From: Chinchilla lanigera
Taxonomy: Eukaryota > Chordata > Mammalia > Rodentia > Chinchillidae
DNA length: 64,000 bases
Reading direction: 5' to 3'
Assembly (NCBI RefSeq): GCF_000276665.1
Contig: NW_004955476.1
Coordinates: 9,216,248 to 9,280,247 of the forward strand
Under the pieces are notes generated by a model. That model did no database searches and had not been told where the DNA came from. It worked only from the letters and a program-made list of their open reading frames with translations. Made by a program: the position numbers and the translations under genes. Below are positions 57,410-64,000 of the stretch, one piece after another; positions within the stretch are counted from its first letter, which is position 1, and the number at the start of each line of letters is the position of its first letter.

Positions 57410-58130
57410 GATGGAGCAGTGCACAGTTCTGCTGCAGTTGCCCTAATGAATCTTCACACACTGGCTGCCTAAGCCAACAGATGTCACTGCCACAGCTCCG
57501 GAGGTGGGAGCCCAAGATGGAGCCCAGAGCGAGCTCGTTGCTCCTCGAGCCTCTCTGCTTGGCTTGCAGCTGGCTGCCTTCTCTCTGTGTCCTTCTGTGG
57601 CCTCTCCCATGTGTGCGCACATCCCGGAGTCTCTTCTTCCTCTTGTAAGGACACTAGGCAAGTTGGGTTACCGGCGTCCTTGTCGCGTTCCTCTCCGCTG
57701 GGATAAATACCAGACACCCGCACCGAAAAGCAGTGAGGTGTGCTTGGCTCACATTTCACAGGTTTCAGTGCTTGCAAGGCCCGGCGTGGAGGAAAGCTGC
57801 TTGCGACAACCAGGAAGCAAAGAGAGAAGCGAGGGGCCGAAGGGGCAGGACCACGCTTCCGGGTCACAGTGTCCCAGTGGCCTGCCCAGTGTCCCCACCG
57901 CCTGGTATCACATTGTGCTACAGCACACCCGCGACTCAGCCTCCCTTCAGAAGCCCCGCCTGTGAGCACAGGAGAACTAGGAGGCACAAAAGACGTAAAC
58001 AATAACGAGGGTCGCACTTCCGACCTTGTCTAATTGAAATTACCACTTGGGCAGCCCTGTCTTCAAGCACAGTCACATTCGGAGGTCACAGAGGTTAGAA
58101 CTTACAGCATTTGGATGGGGATCCCATGAT
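57410..58130 (-). mobile_element. MLT1 LTR (minus), split by a MaLR LTR
   Basis: The left part has GGCTGCCTTCTCTCTGTGTCC and CCATGTGTGCGCACATCCC up to AGGACACTAGGCAAGTTGGG. The LTR resumes at about 58019 with GACCTTGTCTAATTGAAATTACC and ends near 58130. The 345 bases between are a different LTR. Confidence 0.72.
57674..58018 (-). mobile_element. MaLR LTR (minus), nested in MLT1
   Basis: The plus strand reads CTGGGATAAATACCAGAC, GTGTGCTTGGCTCACATTTC and ACAGGTTTCAG, and runs on to GATACC-type and GCCCCGCCTGTGAGCAC segments. This is the reverse complement of a MaLR LTR related to 47232-47608 but much more diverged and CpG-rich. Confidence 0.55.
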
Positions 58131-59142
58131 CACCAATAATCGGGGTCAGGTTGGGAAGGATTTTGATTTTGACCTAGTTAATGGGCTTGATCATGAAATC
58201 ATAGTGAAGGAGGGGGGCTGCTGAGAAGCAGGGACAGAGTCACAGGTAAAGCAGTGCCTGAGCAGAGGAAGAGGAAGCAAGGTGCAGGGAGAGGACGGCG
58301 GGACAGCAGGAGAGCAAGTTAGCTCTCTGCTGAGACAAGGGCAGGGGCAGCGCAGAGACTGCCTGTTTCCTTCCAGCACAAACTTTGGGCTCCTGAGTAT
58401 TACAGCAAACTTCTGTTTGATTTTTGCTCTGAAGCTGCATTGAAATACATGCCCATGAGCTGAAAATGAAGTAGGAGCTCAGAGCCAGTGTGGTTGAAAA
58501 AGGTCTGGCATCGCATGGGCAGCCAACCAGATATCGGGTGTGTGGTCCAGGGGCCAGCATTTTAAAGCCATGTGGTTGACAGAACCACACCTGTGGGCTC
58601 AAGGACCTCAAAGAGCAGCAGAGTCTATAAAAGGGACGAGAGAGAGACCTCAAGCCCTTCTTCTGGGAAGCCACAAGCAAGTTTCCTGACTCTCCGAATG
58701 GAAGGGCACGGTAATACTGAAGAACCTGAATCACTGTCCCTACTTCAAGAACTAAAACTTAAACTCTAAATTTATTTCTCCTGTGTGGCAAGGGATCCCC
58801 ACACCACAAAGATTAACTCAAAAGTTGTCTCAGGTCTACTGAAACTCCTAGCGCAAAAGAACTAAGAAACAGAAAGTAAAATGAAAAAATATAGGAAAAT
58901 CAGACGATCAGGCAATATCAGAACAACAGCAGAATAAGAAGAGAAAGAAGGAAAACGCAAGTTCACAGAAATAAGTGAAGATTTTCTCCAGTCTAGGGAA
59001 CATGTTTCCAGACTACAAGAAACCTCAAGTGCCAAGAACAATCAATTTAAAACATTAGGGACCAAAAAAATTTATGAGTTTTGAGAAGGAAAAACCCAGA
59101 ATTCATACAAATGATCAGAATGACCTCAGGGTGTGCATGTTT
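58131..59142. other. Unassigned sequence
   Basis: No gene seen. The 164-codon minus-strand frame at 58240-58734 has no recognisable domain. Confidence 0.4.
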
Positions 59143-59146
59143 GAGT

Positions 59147-59190
<44 letters not shown>
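59143..59190. repeat. (TG)n microsatellite
   Basis: An interrupted start, then an uninterrupted GT run of about 38 bases. Confidence 0.95.
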
Positions 59191-59192
<2 letters not shown>

Positions 59193-60189
59193 CTGTTCAC
59201 CCTTCATTTTCCAAACCTCAAAATCAATAATGCCTAAAATCAAGAAGTCAAGAAGGGAGAAAAACTGCATGTTGTTTAGAAATACTGGGTAAAAGACAAG
59301 ACCAAAAACAAACCCCTCACCCTGAAAGAGCTCAGAGAGGTGCCTTGGGATCCCGAACAGCGGATCCCACCCCTTCCCGTTTCATTGATATTTCTGGACA
59401 TAGGCCTCAGCCTCCCACTCAGAACTCCTGGCAGTTTGGAAGCAGATGGCCCGGGTGGACATCTCCTGCCCCCTCCCCTGTCACCTGTCCTCTGCTCACC
59501 TCGGTCTCTGGTCTCTAATGTTTCACGGCACAGTGCACCGTGTCTCTGCCTCCACCACTACTCCTGCCATTGCTTACCTCCAGGAATTCACACCCTACCT
59601 CTTGCTTCCTCTAAACATCTAATTTACCACCATCCCCTGCCTAAGTCTGACCCTACCACTTGACGTTATTACCTTTACCCCTTCCTGAGGTTTTCATGTT
59701 AAAGAGCCCACATTCCAGTCATCAAAGTCTTAACGGATGAACACTTTCACATGCTCCAGCCCCACTTCCTTCTCGCTACTTCCCCTCCTCTCTGCCCGCT
59801 CTCGTCCTCTTTTTCCTTCTTTTCCTGCTTAGACTCCGATGATGACTACAAGATCTCCCTGTATAAACCAATGGCCTTGTCCCTCTCCTGTCATTCTACT
59901 GCCAAACCCCAAAACTCTTTAAAACTTATTCCCATATTTGAGCAGTTAAATAGAGCTGGAGGCCAAATGATGTGAAACAAAACAAAATCATAAAACTGTA
60001 CAGATTGGCTTCACTTGAAATTTATGTCATGAATCTCAAGAAAACCTAAGGCACAATTTGGAAATCCTCCCACTCAATTTGCTTTTCTACTCTTTTACAA
60101 TGATGACCTCCCTTCTATTTTCAGAACTTCAGGCTCCCCGCTCCCTTTCCATTTTCAGCTGATGGTGGTCCTTTTTTGTTTTCCTGATG
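59191..60189. other. Unassigned, pyrimidine-rich in part
   Basis: 59440-60000 is C/T-rich and might hide an old L2, but I cannot align it. No gene. Confidence 0.35.
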
Positions 60190-60325
60190 GAAAAATAGCA
60201 CTCAGAAGAGGAAGTTTCAGTTCCAGTCCCAGTTTGGCCACTCACTGCCTAAGAGGGACATTTCCTCTTTCTGGGGCCCAGTTGTCTCATCTGTTCAGAG
60301 AGGAAGGTGGTAATAACGGGACCTG
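60190..60325 (-). mobile_element. MIR SINE
   Basis: The plus strand reads CAGTCCCAGTTTGGCCACTC, GTTGTCTCATCTGTTCAGAG and GTGGTAATAACGGG. This is the reverse complement of MIR. Confidence 0.72.
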
Positions 60326-60329
60326 ATGG

Positions 60330-60768
60330 TGTAATATGATTTGTATCTAGGTATCCCCCAAAGCATCTTGTGGTCATAGGTCGGGTTTCCCAGAGGTGGC
60401 TGGGTCTAGGGTGTGTGATGCTGGGATCAAGGATGTGATGCTGGGATTGATTCATGCTTCGATGCTAGGCTTAAAGCTGCTCCACCCTGGGGGCGGATGG
60501 GGGAGTGTTACCCTGGATAAAATGTAAGACACAGAAAGAGGGTCGCTGCCTGTCCCTGGCTGTTTCTTCACTACTTGTCTGGTTTGCTTGCCTTCTCCCC
60601 ACCATGGGCTTTTTCTCCTCTGCAATGTCCCTCTGCCACGGCCCCTGGCTTGGAGCCAGCCAACTACAAATTGAAACCTCCACAAAGGGTGAGCTCAGTA
60701 AACCTTTCCTTCCTTAACTTGAATGTCCTGTATTTTGTTTCAGTAACAAGAAATGTGACTAAGACACA
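60330..60768 (+). mobile_element. MaLR LTR, near complete
   Basis: Start TGTAATATGATTTGTATCTAG and end GTAACAAGAAATGTGACTAAG...ACACA. The body has CCTGGCTTGGAGCCAGCC, AAATTGAAACCTCC and GCTCAGTAAACCTTTCC. About 440 bp, plus orientation. Confidence 0.88.
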
Positions 60769-61388
60769 ATGAATGTGTCTGAGACACAGTTTCTGCTGGG
60801 GAAATATTAGCTTACAAAGAAAGAAGCAAAACCCTTCTTTCCATCACCAGATCTTCCACCTCACCACCACAGGTCCCCACAGAACACATGCACCCTCCTG
60901 CTGGCCACACTGCTGCCCTGCCTCCCGTGCATGTACATGTGTCCGTTATCCCTGCGTCTCCATCTAGTATAACGAAGAACTGTCCCTGCTCCTGGTGGAA
61001 CTGTCCTTCTTCTGATCTCATCCTCTCACCTCTGTCCGAGGACTGGGTTCCTGCAGTTATTCCCTTCCACTGTGTGTATCTCCTTCCCTCTGTTTACTCC
61101 ATCACCCCAGCAGTACACAAGGATTCTGTCAGCCCTGCCATCTGAGAAGTCCTCCTTTGTGTCTCCATCCTTAGTCCTCCCTCCCTTTTCTGGTCCCTTC
61201 TGCAGGAAGACTCCTCGGCGAACCACCTGTATTTGCTTTGCTTCTCCTCACTGTGTTGAACCCACTGTGATGCTTCCTGTTAAAGTTCATCTTTCCCAAC
61301 CCTCAGCTGAAATCTGAGCTTTCTTTCATTGCTCATCTTGGAAAAATTACCTTTTTAGGCTCTTTTATTAAAAAAACTTTATTTGGGA
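60769..61388. other. Unassigned, pyrimidine-rich
   Basis: C/T-rich plus strand. Short frames only. No confident repeat name. Confidence 0.35.
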
Positions 61389-61774
61389 TCTTAGTTGACT
61401 TGAACTGCCAAAAGAAACAGCATAGAGGAAACAGGTTAAATAGAAATTTACTTTCTCACAGTACTGGAGATAGAGAAGCCTAAGAGCAAGGCTGGCCAAT
61501 TCTCTTTCTGGTAAGGGCTTTTGCCCTGGGAGAAGATGACCTTCTTCTCACTGTGTCCTCCCATGGCCTTTCCTCGGTGCACACACATGTAGAGACAGAG
61601 AGAACTTTCTCTTTTCCTTTTCTTCTAAAGCCACCATGCCTACCTGAAGTAGGTGATACCCTCATGACTTCACCTAGCATTACAAACCTCATGCCTGTCT
61701 CTACCTGGAGTCACTCTTGAGGTTAAGGCTGCAATATATTAATTTTTGGAGGGGACTCAAATTAGTTCATAGCA
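61389..61774 (-). mobile_element. MLT1 LTR (minus)
   Basis: The plus strand has ATAGAAATTTACTTTCTCACAG, CTTCTTCTCACTGTGTCCTCC, GGTGCACACACATGTAGAG, and ends TTTTTGGAGGGGACTCAAAT and AGTTCATAGCA. This is the reverse complement of MLT1. Confidence 0.82.
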
Positions 61775-61794
61775 CTTGCTTCCTGGGACATCAT

Positions 61795-61935
61795 ATTTCA
61801 TCACTCTTTCTCAGTAGAAGAGTCTCTGCTCACATGACACCTCCTCCAGAGAGCTTCCCTGGGCCTGGCCACCTCATCTCAGACAGGTTTTCTTCTATGA
61901 TATCACTGATTTCTGTTCATTAGTAGAATGTTGAG
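61795..61935 (+). mobile_element. L2 fragment
   Basis: GCTCACATGACACCTCCTCC and AGAGAGCTTCCCTGGGCC follow the L2 3' coding and UTR region (tcaaatgtcacctcctcagagaggccttccctga). Confidence 0.65.
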
Positions 61936-61939
61936 TCTC

Positions 61940-62170
61940 AAAGCCTGAGCTGTGGAGGAAACTGCCCTAGTTAAAATCTGGGTTCCATTGTTTTGAGTAT
62001 CATAACCTAGGCCAAGATACTCAGTTTCTTCTATGCCTGGCATTCTCCTTCATAAAATGGGGATGCTGACAATATGCTTCTTGGGAGTTAAACAAATTAT
62101 AATATGCAAAGTAAAACTGAAAACACTGTCTGGAATGATTTGGGTGCTCAATAAATATTAGCTTAGCTAT
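61940..62170 (-). mobile_element. MIR SINE
   Basis: The plus strand reads GCCAAGATACTCAGTTTCTTC, TTCATAAAATGGGGATGC and GTGCTCAATAAATATTAGC. This is the reverse complement of MIR. Confidence 0.8.
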
Positions 62171-62439
62171 TATTTTATTGGTCTATTTTCCTCATTTGAA
62201 AAACATTATAATACCAAGAGTACATGGACTTTCTGTCCTGCTCAATGCCATAATATCCCTGGGGCCTACAGCATTACCAAATTCACAGCAGATCTTTCAT
62301 ATACACTTGTGGGAAGAATGTCGGTCTGCATTAACAGCTTCTCAGGAGATTTCAGGAAGTGTGGTCTACAGTGCGGAATGCTTCAGAAAGCTCAGCAGAG
62401 GAGAAAGACTTTAGTCATTTGTCAGTCAGAGGGTTGTTG

Positions 62440-62570
62440 GTGACCAGAACAGCAATAATAAGGATAATTTATTGAGGGATCTTGCTAAGTGTGCTAATCT
62501 GCACAGTGACCCTATAAGGAACCCATTACTGTTACTATTTCATAGAAGCGTTTCAGCAGCTCTATGGGAC
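62440..62570 (+). mobile_element. MIR SINE fragment
   Basis: AATAATTTATTGAGGGATC-type start, then GCACAGTGACCCTATAAGGAA and TTACTATTTCATAGAAGC. Confidence 0.6.
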
Positions 62571-64000
62571 AGAAGCAAGACTGAAAGGATTGAGAGATGA
62601 GCAAGAATTAAAGATGTAGAGTCAACTCTATTATGATGGCATCTTGTTCAAATAGATTAGCCTATCTGAGAATAAATGAGTCCAGCTGGTCAGAGATAAT
62701 TTATTAGCCAACAGTTTTTTTAAATGAAAAAAAAAAAAAAACAGGTACCATTAAAGCAAAGGGAATGAGAACAATATAAAAGAAATCAAATTATTTAACT
62801 TTGTAAATATTTTTACTCATGAATCATTGACACTTTCATTCAATTAATTCTTTGCATCTTCTATGCTAGAAATACAGAGATGGTATAAAAATTACCATCT
62901 TTGTAAGAAGCTTGCTAAATGTGGATTTTTTTTTCAAATAAATCAAGCTACTGAAGGAATTCAACTTGGGCTTGGAATCCAGATACACAGAACCTCTGGC
63001 AGGATGAGTTCAGAAGCAAGTCCCAGGAGCATTTGAGGATCACCTGTGTAGGTCCTGCTGTCTTTCTGTCACTAGAGGGAGAGGGGGGAGGGTAGAAGGG
63101 AATCTTGTAGTCGATCTACAAAGACAAAACACTTCCAAAGACCCTGAGTTACATTTCTGGAAGCTCTAATTGAGACTTCAATGTTCACAGTGCTTTTTCT
63201 TGAATAATTAAAGATACAGATGCTTGTATCAGAGAATCCACCTACCTCTATGTTCCAGACTCCTCTGTGTATCCATCCTGTCCATCACCTTTCAGAGCTA
63301 AGGCATCATCAGAACAAAGAGGTCTCATAGTCACTCTAGATTATGGAATATTTAAAAGTGACTCCTTCCATTTTAAATGGAAGGCTGAGATGTCATTGTT
63401 TTCAGGGAAGGTGAGGACCAAAAACAATGGCCCACGGTGATGCTCATTCCGTGGCTTGTGAAGAAAAGGCTCCCGCACACTTTCTCAGGCTCCCGTTCTT
63501 CATCTGCATTAGTTTTCACAAGCTCTGCTCTCTGCAGCCCAGTCTCCTGGTCCCGCTATATGTCAATTGCTTATAACTCCTCTTTTTCCTATTTCTTAGT
63601 CCCAGCTATTTGGCTGTTGTTAAGATACCCGCTGGGGGCCAGCAGGGGCCAGGGAATGGCACAACAATCTGGTCTGCACAAGAAGAATGATCATTACATC
63701 GTACATTTCTTAGAATACTGACAACAAAAGTCATCACCAGTCTTTTCTTCATTTTTCTTTTCTTTCCTAATTCAAAGCTCCTGTGTTGCTAGGTGACCTT
63801 TCCAGCTCCGTCCAGTGCAGTGCTAACATCCCCTTGGGAATCTGCTGTCCTCCCACCCTGTGGCCATGTCAGGCACCCTGCTCTGTGGGGCTGCAAGTTC
63901 ATCTCCCCTGCAGAAGGCAAAGGGTTAAGGGAGCCCGGCGCCTACCGAGTTGTAAAAGGAACTGCTGAAGCTGATCAATGACCACTGTTAAGACCTGGAA
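62571..64000. other. Single-copy sequence to window end
   Basis: No named repeat apart from an A-run near 62727-62742. Frames at 63437-63981 are short and have no domain. Nothing supports a gene. Confidence 0.5.

Noticed and set aside
57484..58033. Overlapping long frames on both strands (up to 177 codons)
   Set aside because: They run through nested MLT1 and MaLR LTR sequence, which is non-coding. CpG richness lowers stop density.

Overview
This looks like a stretch of nuclear DNA from a placental mammal, most likely a rodent outside the mouse/rat group. The reasons are abundant LINE-1 copies with several different 3' ends, 7SL-derived B1-type and tRNA-derived ID-type SINEs together with fused SINE dimers of the kind seen in squirrel- and beaver-like rodents, many ERVL-MaLR (MLT1/MST-like) LTRs, and the ancient mammalian repeats MIR, L2 and MER20. 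Family names are assigned by eye from remembered consensus features, so subfamily and species are not settled. I found no convincing protein-coding gene, exon series, tRNA, rRNA or CRISPR array. The open frames are short, mostly shadows of repeats, and none gives a recognisable cellular protein. The window reads as intergenic DNA or the inside of a very large intron.

Layout. 1-5 kb: a GAA microsatellite at the left edge, single-copy sequence, an old L1, then one MLT1-type LTR nested inside another of opposite orientation (3487-4680). 5-12 kb: an L1 fragment, a full B1, an L2, a SINE-born GGGGCT hexamer array, and a repeat-poor block (about 8.6-12 kb) with a small CpG-rich patch and enhancer-like sequence. 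12-20.4 kb: L1 remnants on the minus strand. The long one (15.7-20.4 kb) keeps pieces of ORF1 and ORF2 and carries two later insertions, a TA-flanked inverted-repeat DNA transposon and a retroviral LTR. 20.4-46 kb: single-copy sequence with scattered MIR, MER20, LTRs, SINEs, a second internally deleted copy of the same DNA transposon, and an L2 split by a minus-strand LTR. 46.9-49.5 kb: a MaLR LTR split by a minus-strand MaLR 3' LTR plus internal region, making a large tail-to-tail inverted repeat. 50.5-53.6 kb: an old L1 split by a younger L1 whose 5' half is inverted (twin priming) and which is bounded by an 8-bp target duplication. 55-64 kb: further MLT1/MaLR LTRs (one pair nested), L2, MIR and single-copy sequence.

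Nothing here works together as a pathway. The content is a layered record of transposition: L2, MIR and CR1-like oldest, then MLT1 and old L1, then MaLR/ERV LTRs and DNA transposons, then SINEs and the twin-primed L1. The stretches most likely to have a cellular function are the repeat-free, AT-rich blocks near 8.9-10.7 kb, 29.5-30.0 kb and 37.0-37.5 kb, proposed only as candidate conserved noncoding or enhancer sequence. I did not find an obvious undescribed system.
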